Source of the DNA: Halovulum dunhuangense
GTDB taxonomy: Bacteria; Pseudomonadota; Alphaproteobacteria; Rhodobacterales; Rhodobacteraceae
Direction of reading: 5' to 3'
Assembly (NCBI RefSeq): GCF_013093415.1
Contig: NZ_JABFBC010000001.1
Coordinates: 1,364,001 to 1,428,000, forward strand
Length of the DNA: 64,000 nucleotides
The position numbers were made by a program, and so were the translations under genes. Position 1 is the first letter of the stretch, and every line of letters begins with the position of its first letter. Shown piece by piece: positions 19,674 through 28,087 of the stretch. The notes under the pieces were generated by a model. It was not told the origin of the DNA and ran no database searches. It saw only the letters and a program-made list of their open reading frames with translations.

Positions 19674-21029
19674 TCAGCCGCCCAGCAGAAGCGGCAGGCC
19701 CAGCGTCAGCGAGGGGAAGAGGATCAGGATCGCCACCCGCACGAGTTCGGCCGCGAAGAAGGGTGACACGCCGCGGAAGGTGGTGGTCATCGGCACGTCG
19801 CGCGCCAGCGAAGAAATGACGAACACGTTCATCCCCACCGGCGGCGTGATGAGGCCGAGTTCCACCACGACAAGCGCAAGGATGCCGAACCAGATCTTCA
19901 GATCCTCGGTGGACATGCCGTAGCCCGCCCCGTCCGCAAGCTGGTAGTCGCCCCCGTTCATGGCGACGATCACCGGCCAGAAGAAGGGCAGCACCAGCAG
20001 GATCATCGAGAGCGAGTCCATCAGGCAGCCCAGCAGGATCAGCGCCAGAAGCAGGATCAGCAGGATCGCCATGGGCGACAGGCCCGAGGCAAGCGCCCAG
20101 TCGGCGGCCGCCTGCGGCACGCCCGCGCGTGACATGAAGATCTTGAGCAGTTCCGCCCCCAGCAGGATCAGGTAGATCATCGCCGTGGTGCCCGCGGTTT
20201 CCAGCACCGAGGCGCGGATCGCTTCGCGGTCGAGCTGCCCGCGCGCCAGCCCGAAGACGAGGACGACGAAAACCCCGATCGCGGCCGCCGGCGTGGGCGT
20301 GTAGAGCCCCGCATAGATGCCGCCGATCACGATGCCGAAGACGACAAGGACCGGGATCAGGCCGCGGGTCGCCTTGAGGAAATCCGCCCGGCTTTCCGCG
20401 CCGCCCGCGGGGCCCGCGCCCGGCACCAGCCGGACATAGATCGCGATGGTGAGCAGGAACATCACCACCGCCAGCAGGCCGGGGATCAGCGCCGCCATGA
20501 ACATGGTGACGACATTCGCCTCGACGATGATGGCGTACACGACCAGAACCACCGAGGGCGGGATCAGGATGCCCAGCACGCCTCCGGCGGCAAGCGATCC
20601 GGTGGCCAGCGCCGGGGAATAGCCATAGCGCCTGAGCTCGGGCAGGGCGACCTTGCCCATGGTCGAGGCGGTCGCCAGCGACGAGCCGCAGACAGCGCCG
20701 AAGCCCGCGCAGGCGGCGATGGAGGCCATGGCCGTGCCGCCGCGCATCCAGCCGAGCCATGCGTTCGCGCCGCGGAACAGGTCGCGCGAAAGCCCGGTCT
20801 TGGTGGCCAGCGCGCCCATCAGGATGAACATGGGTACGACGGACAGGTCGTAGATCGAGAACTGCCCATAGCCGAGCGTCTTGAGCTGGGCGAGCAGGAT
20901 CGCCGGGCCGTTCAGAAGCGTCGTGCCGACAACCCCCACCAGGATCATCGCATAGGCGATGGGCATGCGCAGGGCGATCAGCGCGATCAGGACGGCCAGT
21001 CCCGAAAGGCCCAGCAAGATAGGATCCAT
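19674..21029 (-). CDS. dctM: TRAP transporter large permease, DctM type
   Basis: A 451-residue DctM subunit with ~12 TM segments (MDPILLGLSGLAVLIALIALRMPIAYAM at the N-terminus, GSSLATASTMGKVALPELRRYGY in the first scoop loop, LITPPVGMNVFVI near the end). It starts at ATG 21029, sharing one base with the dctQ stop. With DctQ and DctP it drives sodium-dependent uptake. Its place directly downstream of pobA makes 4-hydroxybenzoate, protocatechuate or a related aromatic acid the likely substrate. It is convergent with the TpsB-like gene 11 nt away. Confidence 0.93.
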   Translation of the reverse strand: MDPILLGLSGLAVLIALIALRMPIAYAMILVGVVGTTLLNGPAILLAQLKTLGYGQFSIYDLSVVPMFILMGALATKTGLSRDLFRGANAWLGWMRGGTAMASIAACAGFGAVCGSSLATASTMGKVALPELRRYGYSPALATGSLAAGGVLGILIPPSVVLVVYAIIVEANVVTMFMAALIPGLLAVVMFLLTIAIYVRLVPGAGPAGGAESRADFLKATRGLIPVLVVFGIVIGGIYAGLYTPTPAAAIGVFVVLVFGLARGQLDREAIRASVLETAGTTAMIYLILLGAELLKIFMSRAGVPQAAADWALASGLSPMAILLILLLALILLGCLMDSLSMILLVLPFFWPVIVAMNGGDYQLADGAGYGMSTEDLKIWFGILALVVVELGLITPPVGMNVFVISSLARDVPMTTTFRGVSPFFAAELVRVAILILFPSLTLGLPLLLGG

Positions 21030-21505
21030 CAGGCGTCTCCCGCCAGGTCCTCGGACAGGGTGAGAAGCGCCGCGAGCACCAGCAGCCCCAGCGAGACCAG
21101 GATCGGCACATAAGCCCACCAGACCGGGATCTGGAGGATGGTGCTGGAATAGCCATAGGCGCGCTGGTCGAGAAAGCCGAGGAACATGCGCCACAGCAGC
21201 AGCGCCGCGAAGGACAGCGCGACGAAGGAGGCGATGCCGTCGAGCGCCCGGCGCCCGCTGTCCCCGAGGCGGGCGGTAAAGATGTCCGCCGTCACGTTCT
21301 GCCGGCTGACCTGGCAGTAGGGCAGGAACATGAAGGCAGCGACGGCGACCCCCATCTCGGTCAGTTCCACGTCGCCCGCGAAGGGCAGGCCGAGAAGCCC
21401 GCCCAGCACGGTCCAGACATTGACCAGGACGAGGGCGGCAAGCACCAGCCCGCCGAGAAGCGCCCAGACCTCGATCGCCTGTCGCGCCGCACCTGCCGCC
21501 CTCAT
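21029..21505 (-). CDS. dctQ: TRAP transporter small permease, DctQ type
   Basis: A 158-residue, four-TM DctQ subunit. The conserved WWAYVPI segment and the acidic GDVELTEMGVAVAAF region in TM2 are visible. It sits between dctP (4-nt gap) and dctM (1-nt overlap) in the pca/pob operon and forms the membrane complex with DctM. Confidence 0.92.
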   Translation of the reverse strand: MRAAGAARQAIEVWALLGGLVLAALVLVNVWTVLGGLLGLPFAGDVELTEMGVAVAAFMFLPYCQVSRQNVTADIFTARLGDSGRRALDGIASFVALSFAALLLWRMFLGFLDQRAYGYSSTILQIPVWWAYVPILVSLGLLVLAALLTLSEDLAGDA

Positions 21506-21509
21506 GCGC

Positions 21510-22538
21510 TTATTCCGCCGCCGCGGCGATGGCCGCGCGGGCCGTCTCGACCAGGGCCGCCCCGTCGATGCCGGCGGCGGTGACTTCCGTCACCCAGCGA
21601 TCGACCACCGGGCCCATCGCGTCCAGCATCGCGGCGGTCTCGTCCTCGGTCAGCCGGACATGGGTGTTGCCCGCCTCGGTCGCCATGCCGATGCCGAAAT
21701 CGTCGGTGGCGCGCCAGAGCTGGCCCACCTCGCGCAGCCAGTCCTCGTCCGAGGCCTGGCGGAAGGCGTCCTGGATCTCCGCGGGCAGGCTGTCCCACTT
21801 GGCCTTGTTCATCGACACCTGGAAGACGGACGTGCCCAGTCGCTCCATGTTGGCGCCCTCGATCTGGTACTCCGTCTGTTCCTGCAGGCGCAGGGCGGGA
21901 ATGATCTCCCACGGGATCAGCGCACCCGCCACCACGCCGCGCGACAGCGCCTGCGGCAGTTCCGGCACCGGCATCGCGACAGGCGTCGCCCCCAGCGCCT
22001 CGATCACCCAGGCGCCGGTGCGGGACGGCGTGCGCAGGCTGAGCCCGGCCATGTCCGCGGGCGTGCGCACCTCGCGGTCCACCATCTGGAAGGCGTTGCC
22101 GGCATGGACATGCAGGAACATCACCTCGAGCCCGGCATATTCCTCGGCCAGATGCTCGTCGAACATGCCCCGCATCGCAAGGTTCGCGGCCACGGGGTCG
22201 TTCACGAAGACGGTGGGCAGCTCGAACACCTCGGAGCGCGGGAAAAGACCGGGGGTGTAGCCGTTCAGGGTCCAGATCAGGTCGACCACCCCGTCGCGGG
22301 CCTGCTGCACCAGTTCGGGCGGGCGGCCGCCCAGGGTCATGGCGGGGAAGACCTCGATATCGACGGCGCCGCCGCTGAGTTCCTCGACCCGCTCGGCCCA
22401 GGGCACCAGCATCTGGGCATGGGCCGGGGCACGCTCGCCCAGGAAATGGTGCAGGTTCAGGCGGTATTCCTGCGCGGCCACGGGGCCCGCCAGCATGGCC
22501 GCCAGGGCTGCCGCGCCGATCGTCAGGCTATGTCTCAT
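21510..22538 (-). CDS. dctP: TRAP transporter solute-binding protein, DctP type
   Basis: A 342-residue periplasmic protein with a Sec signal peptide (cut after PVAAQ, ~22), then YRLNLHHFLGERAPAHAQMLVPWAERVEELSGGAVDIEVFPAMTLGG, typical of DctP proteins. The ligand-contact Arg expected in this family lies in the TPADMAGLSLRTPSRTGAW region. Downstream of pobA and pcaGH, it probably binds an aromatic carboxylate and delivers it to DctQM. The gap to pobA is 36 nt. Confidence 0.92.
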   Translation of the reverse strand: MRHSLTIGAAALAAMLAGPVAAQEYRLNLHHFLGERAPAHAQMLVPWAERVEELSGGAVDIEVFPAMTLGGRPPELVQQARDGVVDLIWTLNGYTPGLFPRSEVFELPTVFVNDPVAANLAMRGMFDEHLAEEYAGLEVMFLHVHAGNAFQMVDREVRTPADMAGLSLRTPSRTGAWVIEALGATPVAMPVPELPQALSRGVVAGALIPWEIIPALRLQEQTEYQIEGANMERLGTSVFQVSMNKAKWDSLPAEIQDAFRQASDEDWLREVGQLWRATDDFGIGMATEAGNTHVRLTEDETAAMLDAMGPVVDRWVTEVTAAGIDGAALVETARAAIAAAAE

Positions 22539-22574
22539 GGTCTTCCTCCCAGTTTCGGTCGTTGGTCTGCGGGG

Positions 22575-23747
22575 TCAGTAGGGCAGGCCCACATAGTTTT
22601 CCGCAAGGCTTTTCCGGGCGGTCTCGGACCGCATCAGGTAGTCGAACTCGGCCTTCTGCATCCGCTTCTCGAAATCGCCCAGTTGCGGGAAGTCGTGCAG
22701 CATGGATGTCATCCACCACGAAAACCGCTCGCATTTCCAGACCCGGGACAGGGCGGTATCGGAATATCCCTCGATGCCTGCGTTCGAGCCCGCGTTGAAA
22801 TGGCGGTCAAGGGCGCGGTGCATGTAGTGCACGTCGCCGATCGCAAGGTTCAGGCCCTTGGCGCCGGTGGGCGGCACGATATGGGCGGCGTCGCCGGCAA
22901 GGAACAGCGCGCCGTGGCGCATCGGCTCGCACACGAAGGACCGGAGCGGCGCGATGGACATTTCCAGCACCTCTCCCCCGGTTACCAGCTTCGCCGCGAC
23001 ATCGGCGGGGATGCGCCGGGCAAGTTCTTCCCAGAACCGCGCGACGGGCCAGTCATCCAGCTTTTCTGTCAGCGGCACCTGCACATAGTAGCGGCTCACC
23101 TCGTGCGAGCGCATGGAGCAGAGCGCGAAGCCGCGCGCATGGGCGGCGTAGATCAGCTCGTCCGCCACCGGGGGCGTGCGCGACAGAAGCCCGAGCCAGC
23201 CGAACGGATATTCCCGCTGGAATTCCTGCCTGGCGCGTCCCGGGATCGCGCGCCGGGTCGGCCCGTGAAAGCCGTCGCAGCCCGCGACGAAGCGGGCTTC
23301 GAGCCGGTGTTCCCGTCCGTCCTTCGTGTAGACCACCACCGGCGCGTCGCTTTCGACGTCCTCGATCCGCAGCACCTCGGCCTCGTGGATGATCCGGCCG
23401 CCGCGCGCGTCGCGCGCGGCGTAAAGATCGCGCGTCACCTCGGTCTGGCCATAGACGGTGACGGGCCTGCCGGTCAGTCCGGTCAGGTCGATGCGCACCC
23501 GCTCGTCATGCCAGCTGAGTTCCACCCCGTCATGGGGCTGACCCTCCTGCCCGATCCTGTCGCCGACGCCGGCCTCGGTCAGGATGGATACCGAGCCCGC
23601 CTCCAGCACGCCGGCGCGGATGCGGCCGAGGACGTAGTCGCGGGATCGGCGTTCCAGCACGACGCTGTCGATGCCGCTCAGGTCCAGAAGCTGCGACAGA
23701 AGCAGCCCCGCCGGACCGCCGCCGATGATCGCGACCTGTGTCTTCAT
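22575..23747 (-). CDS. pobA: 4-hydroxybenzoate 3-monooxygenase
   Basis: A 390-residue FAD monooxygenase converting 4-hydroxybenzoate plus NADPH and O2 to protocatechuate. Visible motifs: GGGPAGLLL (9-17) for FAD, CDGFHGPTR (DG motif), and GDAAHIVPPTGAKGLNLA (GD motif). Length and sequence match PobA (P. putida/P. fluorescens enzyme ~394 residues). It lies 51 nt after pcaG, so hydroxylation and ring cleavage are made from one transcript. Confidence 0.95.
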   Translation of the reverse strand: MKTQVAIIGGGPAGLLLSQLLDLSGIDSVVLERRSRDYVLGRIRAGVLEAGSVSILTEAGVGDRIGQEGQPHDGVELSWHDERVRIDLTGLTGRPVTVYGQTEVTRDLYAARDARGGRIIHEAEVLRIEDVESDAPVVVYTKDGREHRLEARFVAGCDGFHGPTRRAIPGRARQEFQREYPFGWLGLLSRTPPVADELIYAAHARGFALCSMRSHEVSRYYVQVPLTEKLDDWPVARFWEELARRIPADVAAKLVTGGEVLEMSIAPLRSFVCEPMRHGALFLAGDAAHIVPPTGAKGLNLAIGDVHYMHRALDRHFNAGSNAGIEGYSDTALSRVWKCERFSWWMTSMLHDFPQLGDFEKRMQKAEFDYLMRSETARKSLAENYVGLPY

Positions 23748-23798
23748 GCAGTCTGATCCGCTCTGTCGGACAGCCGGGATGGGCGCATGTCTCTTGCC

Positions 23799-24398
23799 TC
23801 AGATATCCAGGAAAACCGTCTCGCCCTCGCCTTGCAGGCGGATGTCGAAGCGGTATCGCCCGGGGCCGTCGGGGCGGGCGATCAGGGTCTCGACCCGGTG
23901 GCGCTGCTCGATCCGGGACAGGACCGGGTCGCGCGCCCTGTCGGCGTCGTCGAAATAGATCCGCGTGGCCAGCCCGGTATTGATGCCGCGCCCGACGATC
24001 CAGAGCGCCACATGCGGCGACAGCACGCGCCCGTCGGGCAGGCGGGTCGGGCCGGGCTTGACCGTGCGCAGGGTGAATTCGCCGGTGTCGGGATCCACCG
24101 CGAAACGGCAGAAGCCGCTCACCCCCGGATCCGCCCCCGGCTGGCCCGGATGGCGCCCGTCGGCATCGGCCTGCCAGCTTTCCAGCAGCGCGTCGCGCAG
24201 CATCCAGCCGGTGCCGTCGGCGATGCTGCCGCTGATCTCTATCCGCTCGCCCCGTGCCGCGTCGGTGATGGGGCTCAGGCCGAGCTCTTTCTCATAGGCC
24301 CCGGCATTGCCGGCCCAGGTCGGCATCAGGCCCAGATGGACATAGGGCCCGGCGGTCTGGGAGGCGGTTTCGCGCAGGCGGGTCGGTTTCTGCACCAT
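23799..24398 (-). CDS. pcaG: Protocatechuate 3,4-dioxygenase, alpha subunit
   Basis: A 199-residue alpha subunit of the intradiol dioxygenase that opens protocatechuate to 3-carboxy-cis,cis-muconate. It contains TAGPYVHLGLMPTWAG at the N-terminus and GRVLSPHVALWIVGRGINTGLATRIYF, the degenerate metal-site region of the alpha subunit. It starts 1 nt after the pcaH stop and pairs with PcaH in the iron holoenzyme. Confidence 0.95.
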   Translation of the reverse strand: MVQKPTRLRETASQTAGPYVHLGLMPTWAGNAGAYEKELGLSPITDAARGERIEISGSIADGTGWMLRDALLESWQADADGRHPGQPGADPGVSGFCRFAVDPDTGEFTLRTVKPGPTRLPDGRVLSPHVALWIVGRGINTGLATRIYFDDADRARDPVLSRIEQRHRVETLIARPDGPGRYRFDIRLQGEGETVFLDI

Positions 24399-24399
24399 G

Positions 24400-25128
24400 T
24401 CACATCCCCTCGGGGCGGTTTTCGAACAGGCTCTGGCTGCGGCCGCGCAGCACGATGTCGAAGCGGTAGGCGAGATGATCGAGCGGCCGCGCCGCCGCCA
24501 TGTCGAGCGGCGCCACCAGCCGGTCGAGCTGGTCGCGGTCCTTGACCGTGGCAGCGATGGGGCAGCGCGCGATCAGGGGATCGCCCTCGAAATACATCTG
24601 GGTGATCAGCCGCTGGCCGAAGGCATGGCCGAAGACCGAGAAATGGATATGCGCGGGCCGCCAGTCGTTGCCGCGGTTGGGCCAGGGATAGGCGCCGGGC
24701 TTCACGGTAAGGAAGGCGTAATACCCCTCGGCATCGGTCAGGGTCCGGCCGCAGCCGCCGAAGGCCGGGTCGAGCGGCGCGAGATAGCCGTCCTTCACAT
24801 GCCGGTAGCGCCCGCCTGCATTGGCCTGCCAGATCTCGACCAGCGTCTGCGGCACCGGGCGGCCGTTCTCGTCCAGCACGCGGCCATGGACGAGGATGCG
24901 CTCGCCGATGGCCTGCGCCTCGCCCCGCGTCCAGTTCAGCACCAGGTTGTTGTCGAGCGGGCCGATCAGCCCATGGCCGAAGGTGGGCCCGGTCTCTTCG
25001 GTCGGGGTGGATCCGAGCGACAGCAGCGGCAGCGACGGGGAACGGGCAACGGAAGTCTTGTAGTCGGGGTCGAAGGCAACGGGATGCGCGCTGCGGTCGC
25101 GCGGGATCAGGCGGCCTGTGTCACTCAT
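24400..25128 (-). CDS. pcaH: Protocatechuate 3,4-dioxygenase, beta subunit
   Basis: A 242-residue catalytic subunit. The non-haem Fe(III) ligands expected from the P. putida enzyme (two Tyr, two His) are present: Tyr in GGRYRHV, then Tyr in KPGAYPWPNRGNDWRPAHIHF with the two His spaced exactly 13 and 15 residues after it. Its start overlaps the pcaC stop by 8 nt. The product feeds the beta-ketoadipate pathway; pcaB and pcaD are not in this window. Confidence 0.96.
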   Translation of the reverse strand: MSDTGRLIPRDRSAHPVAFDPDYKTSVARSPSLPLLSLGSTPTEETGPTFGHGLIGPLDNNLVLNWTRGEAQAIGERILVHGRVLDENGRPVPQTLVEIWQANAGGRYRHVKDGYLAPLDPAFGGCGRTLTDAEGYYAFLTVKPGAYPWPNRGNDWRPAHIHFSVFGHAFGQRLITQMYFEGDPLIARCPIAATVKDRDQLDRLVAPLDMAAARPLDHLAYRFDIVLRGRSQSLFENRPEGM

Positions 25129-25504
25129 GGGCGGCCTCCATTTCCGAAAGTGTCGCCTTAACGATCTTCAGCGCATGGTTCGCGCGCGGCACGCCGGCAT
25201 AGATCGCGACGTGCTGAAGCGCCTCGGCGATATCCGTGGGGCTTGCCCCGGTGCGGCGCGCGGCGCGCACATGCATCGGCAATTCGTCGAAATTGCCCAG
25301 TGCGGCCAGAAGCGCGATCGTCAGCATCGTCCGCTCGCGGTCGGTGATGCGGCCCGACGACCAGACATGCCCCCAGGCGGCATCGGTGATCAGGTCCTGG
25401 AAGGGCCGGTCAAGCGCGGTGGTCGCGGCCTCGGCCCTGTCCACATGCGCGTCGCCCAGGATCCGTCGCCGCGTCTGCATGCCCTGTTCGGAGCGATCGG
25501 TCAT
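25121..25504 (-). CDS. pcaC: 4-carboxymuconolactone decarboxylase
   Basis: A 127-residue AhpD-fold protein starting at MTDRSEQGMQTRRRILG (ATG 25504; a longer in-frame start would run into the promoter region). The sequence DLITDAAWGHVWSSGRITDRERTMLTIALLAALGNFDELPMHVRAARRTGAS is typical of PcaC. It converts 4-carboxymuconolactone to 3-oxoadipate enol-lactone. It is the first gene of pcaC-H-G-pobA-dctPQM and is divergent from pcaQ. Confidence 0.93.
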   Translation of the reverse strand: MTDRSEQGMQTRRRILGDAHVDRAEAATTALDRPFQDLITDAAWGHVWSSGRITDRERTMLTIALLAALGNFDELPMHVRAARRTGASPTDIAEALQHVAIYAGVPRANHALKIVKATLSEMEAAHE

Positions 25505-25578
25505 CTTCGTTGTTCCCTGCGGTCCCCGCGAAAGACATGGCATCAAATTCCTTATGGGAAAAATCGATTTTCATGCAG

Positions 25579-25599
25579 TATCCATAACCATATGGATAT
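25579..25599. promoter_or_regulatory. PcaQ-type operator over the pcaQ start codon
   Basis: TATCCATA (25579-25586) and TATGGATA (25591-25598) form a perfect 8-bp dyad with a 4-nt spacer. Within it, ATAACC-ATAT-GGATAT (25584-25599) closely matches the ATAACC-N4-GGTTAA element described for PcaQ in Sinorhizobium meliloti. The pcaQ ATG at 25592 lies inside it, which would suit autorepression, and it is 87 nt from the pcaC start, suitable for activating pcaC. Confidence 0.75.
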
Positions 25600-26497
25600 A
25601 CCACATGGGCTGAAACTGCGGCATCTGGAATGTTTCCTCGCCGTCGCCGAGGAAGGGACGATCAGTGCCGCCGCGCGGAGGCGAAACATCACGCAGCCCG
25701 CGCTGTCCAAGACCATCGCGGATCTCGAGACGCTGCTGGGCGCGCGCCTGTTCGAGCGGGTGGGCCGGCGCACCGTGCCGACGCCTGCGGGCGACAGCTT
25801 TCGCCGCCATGCGCTGAGCGCGCTTCACAGTCTGGAAACCGGGGTACGCACCATCAGCGGCGGCAGGCCCGTGGACGTGGTGTCGGTGGGCGTGCTGCCG
25901 ACGGTGGCGGGCGGGCTGTTCCCGTCCATCGCGCTGGAGTTCTCGCAGCTCAGGCCCGAGGCGCGCGTCTCGGTCACGACGGGGCCGCACAACTACCTGA
26001 TCGGCCGGCTCAGGGAAGGAGAGATCGACCTCATGGTCGGGCGGATGCCCACGGCGCGGGACATGCCTGGACTGCGCTTCGAATATCTCTACCAGGACCG
26101 GATCGAGCTTGTGGCGCGCGCGGGCCATCCCGGCGCCGGGCTCGACGCTGCGCGCGCGCTGCGCCGCTATCCGCTGATCCTGCCCAATCGTGGCGCGCTG
26201 ATCCGCGAGACGGTGGACGAGTATCTGAACGTGATCGGGCTGCCCGATGCGCAACCCGCCTTCGAAAGCGTCTCGCTTGCCTTTGCGCTGCCCTTGCTGC
26301 TGGCGTCCGACATGCTGTGGTTCATCTCGCGCGGGGTGATCGCGCGGGATCTGGCGGCGGACAGCCTGATGGCCTTTGAGCTTGCCTCGGATTTCATGTC
26401 CGGGGCGGTTGGGATGACCAGCTCCGCCTCGGCCGTTCAGAACGACCATGTGGAACTGCTGGCGACACTTCTGCGCGCGCGGGCGGGGCCGGACTAG
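25592..26497 (+). CDS. pcaQ: LysR-type regulator of the pca operon
   Basis: A 301-residue LTTR starting MDIPHGLKLRHLECFLAVAEEGTISAAARRRNITQPALSKTIADLE, a classic LysR helix-turn-helix closest to PcaQ. The effector domain begins near residue 95 (VDVVSVGVLPTVAGGLFPSIALEF). PcaQ activates pcaDCHGB in rhizobia in response to beta-carboxy-muconate/muconolactone intermediates. Here it faces pcaC-H-G-pobA-dctPQM across an 87-nt spacer. The start codon overlaps its own operator. It is convergent with the HAD gene 3 nt downstream. Confidence 0.92.
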   Translation: MDIPHGLKLRHLECFLAVAEEGTISAAARRRNITQPALSKTIADLETLLGARLFERVGRRTVPTPAGDSFRRHALSALHSLETGVRTISGGRPVDVVSVGVLPTVAGGLFPSIALEFSQLRPEARVSVTTGPHNYLIGRLREGEIDLMVGRMPTARDMPGLRFEYLYQDRIELVARAGHPGAGLDAARALRRYPLILPNRGALIRETVDEYLNVIGLPDAQPAFESVSLAFALPLLLASDMLWFISRGVIARDLAADSLMAFELASDFMSGAVGMTSSASAVQNDHVELLATLLRARAGPD

Positions 26498-26500
26498 GGG

Positions 26501-27430
26501 TCAGGTCGTCTTGACGATGTCGTCGGGCACGATGCCAGAGCGCCGGACATAGTCCATCACGTCGCGCCCGGCGAACAGGCCGTGGGCCGCGACCAGCACG
26601 GTGCCGAGCCCCGCCGCCGCCCCACCGAGAATATCGGTGTGCAGCGTGTCGCCCACCATGGCGATGCGCGCCCGGGGAATGCCGCCCAGCCGCGCCACCG
26701 CGTCCTCGAAAGCGTCCGGATAGGGCTTGCCGAAGAAGGCGGGCCCTGTCCCCAGCGTATCGGCGATGTCATGGGCAAAGGCGCCGGGCTCGAGCGAGAG
26801 CCACCCCTCGCGCGGGGCGACGATATCGGGGTTCGCCACGACCAGCGGGCGCGGGCGGTTTCGCAGGGAGGCCAGCAGCCGCTGCTGATGCCCTTCGGTC
26901 CAGCGCGCGGCAGACAGGAAAAGGATCCCGTCGGCCGCGTCCAGCGCGCCGGGGGTGTCGATCAGATCCTGGCAGCGGGCCGGGATATCCGCGAGGTCGT
27001 CGCCCGCCTGGGTGATCGCGGCCCACAGGGCGCCGGGCGCAACACGGTCCAGCCGGGCCGCGGCCACCTCGCGCGAGGCGACGATCTCGGGTTCGGTGAA
27101 GTCGAAGCCCAGCCTGCGGTATTTCGCGGCCGCATCCTGCCGGCGGGCCGAGGCGCCGTTGGTCAGCACGACCAGGCGCTTGCCTGCCGCGCGCAACTCG
27201 GCCATCCGCGCGACCGCGCCGGGTATCGGCTGCTCGCCCACGTTCAGCACGCCAAAGGCATCGAGGATGAAGGCGTCGTAGCGGTCGGTCAGCTCGGCCA
27301 GGGTTGCCGCGCGACGCGGCTCTGACGGAAACGTTGCATCAGGCAGACGGTGGCGGACCTGTTCGTAGCGGGCAAAGGCCCAATCGGTGCCTGGCGCGGC
27401 CATGTGGGCCTGGGTCCGGTCCGGTTTCAC
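26501..27430 (-). CDS. HAD superfamily class IIA hydrolase (TIGR01459-like)
   Basis: A ~309-residue HAD-IIA protein like NagD. Motif I is ILDAFGVLNVG, in which the second Asp of DxD is Phe; TIGR01459 members commonly have an aromatic here, so the catalytic role is uncertain. Motif II is VVLTNGAS; the Lys is in FFGKPYPDAF; motif III is AMVGDTLHTDILGG. I chose GTG 27430 because AGGGG lies upstream; ATG 27403 (MAAPGTDW) is also reasonable. The substrate is unknown. It is divergent from the GNAT gene. Confidence 0.85.
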   Translation of the reverse strand: MKPDRTQAHMAAPGTDWAFARYEQVRHRLPDATFPSEPRRAATLAELTDRYDAFILDAFGVLNVGEQPIPGAVARMAELRAAGKRLVVLTNGASARRQDAAAKYRRLGFDFTEPEIVASREVAAARLDRVAPGALWAAITQAGDDLADIPARCQDLIDTPGALDAADGILFLSAARWTEGHQQRLLASLRNRPRPLVVANPDIVAPREGWLSLEPGAFAHDIADTLGTGPAFFGKPYPDAFEDAVARLGGIPRARIAMVGDTLHTDILGGAAAGLGTVLVAAHGLFAGRDVMDYVRRSGIVPDDIVKTT

Positions 27431-27574
27431 GCGTAGATCCCCTGAAATCGGCCGGATCGGCCGGTGCGCGCAGATGCCCACAGTTTCCTGCGCGGATCAA
27501 CCGCTTGCAGGGCGCTGGCGACTGGGGCGACTTTGCGCAAGGCTGTGCAACGGAAGACGATGCAGGGAGCAGGG

Positions 27575-28054
27575 ATGGAACAGGACGGAGAACAGGCGCA
27601 GGCCGCGCCGGTGCTGCGCCCGGCGCGGCCGCGGGACCGGGGCGCGCTGCACGCGCTGCTGCGCGCCTCGTGGCTCGATTTCTGGGCGCCGCACCTGCCG
27701 CCAGAGGCGCGGGCGCGGTTTCTCGAAACCGATCCGGTGGCGGGGTTTCTCGATGCCGCGCTCGCGGATCTGGAGGTGGCGGCGCAGGGCGGCACCATCT
27801 TCGGCGTGATCCTGGTCGAGGGCGATTGGCTGGAGGATCTGCACGTCGCCCGCGCGGCGCAGGGGCGGGGGATCGGGCGGATGCTGCTGGACCGGGCCGT
27901 CGCGCTGGGGGCGCGCCGCCTGCATGTGAGGGCCTTCAACAGCCAGGCCATCGGCTTCTACGAGGCGCGGGGCTGGCGGCTGGCGGGCAGTTTCGAGACG
28001 ACCGAGATGGGCGTTCCGTGCCGGACGCACGAATACCGGCTGGCCCAGGACTGA
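27575..28054 (+). CDS. GNAT family N-acetyltransferase
   Basis: A 159-residue acetyltransferase starting MEQDGEQAQAAPVLRPARPRD, with GGGAG five nt before the ATG. The acetyl-CoA loop motif is DLHVARAAQGRGIGRMLLDRAV (Q-x-x-G-x-G) and the C-terminal NSQAIGFYEARGWRLAG strand is present. Substrate unknown. It is followed by a hairpin shared with the convergent mrpG gene. Confidence 0.88.
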   Translation: MEQDGEQAQAAPVLRPARPRDRGALHALLRASWLDFWAPHLPPEARARFLETDPVAGFLDAALADLEVAAQGGTIFGVILVEGDWLEDLHVARAAQGRGIGRMLLDRAVALGARRLHVRAFNSQAIGFYEARGWRLAGSFETTEMGVPCRTHEYRLAQD

Positions 28055-28058
28055 ACCG

Positions 28059-28082
28059 GGGGACGGCGCGCAGGCCGTCCCC
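28059..28082. terminator. Hairpin between convergent GNAT and mrpG genes
   Basis: A perfect 9-bp GGGGACGGC / GCCGTCCCC stem with a 6-nt loop lies 4 nt after the GNAT stop and just before the mrpG stop on the other strand. A T-run is lacking, but the position fits a bidirectional transcription end. Confidence 0.55.
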
Positions 28083-28087
28083 GCGTG

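Noticed and set aside
26501-27430. A broken HAD phosphatase (loss of the second motif-I Asp)
   Set aside because: An aromatic residue at this position is usual in the TIGR01459 group, so it is not evidence of a pseudogene.
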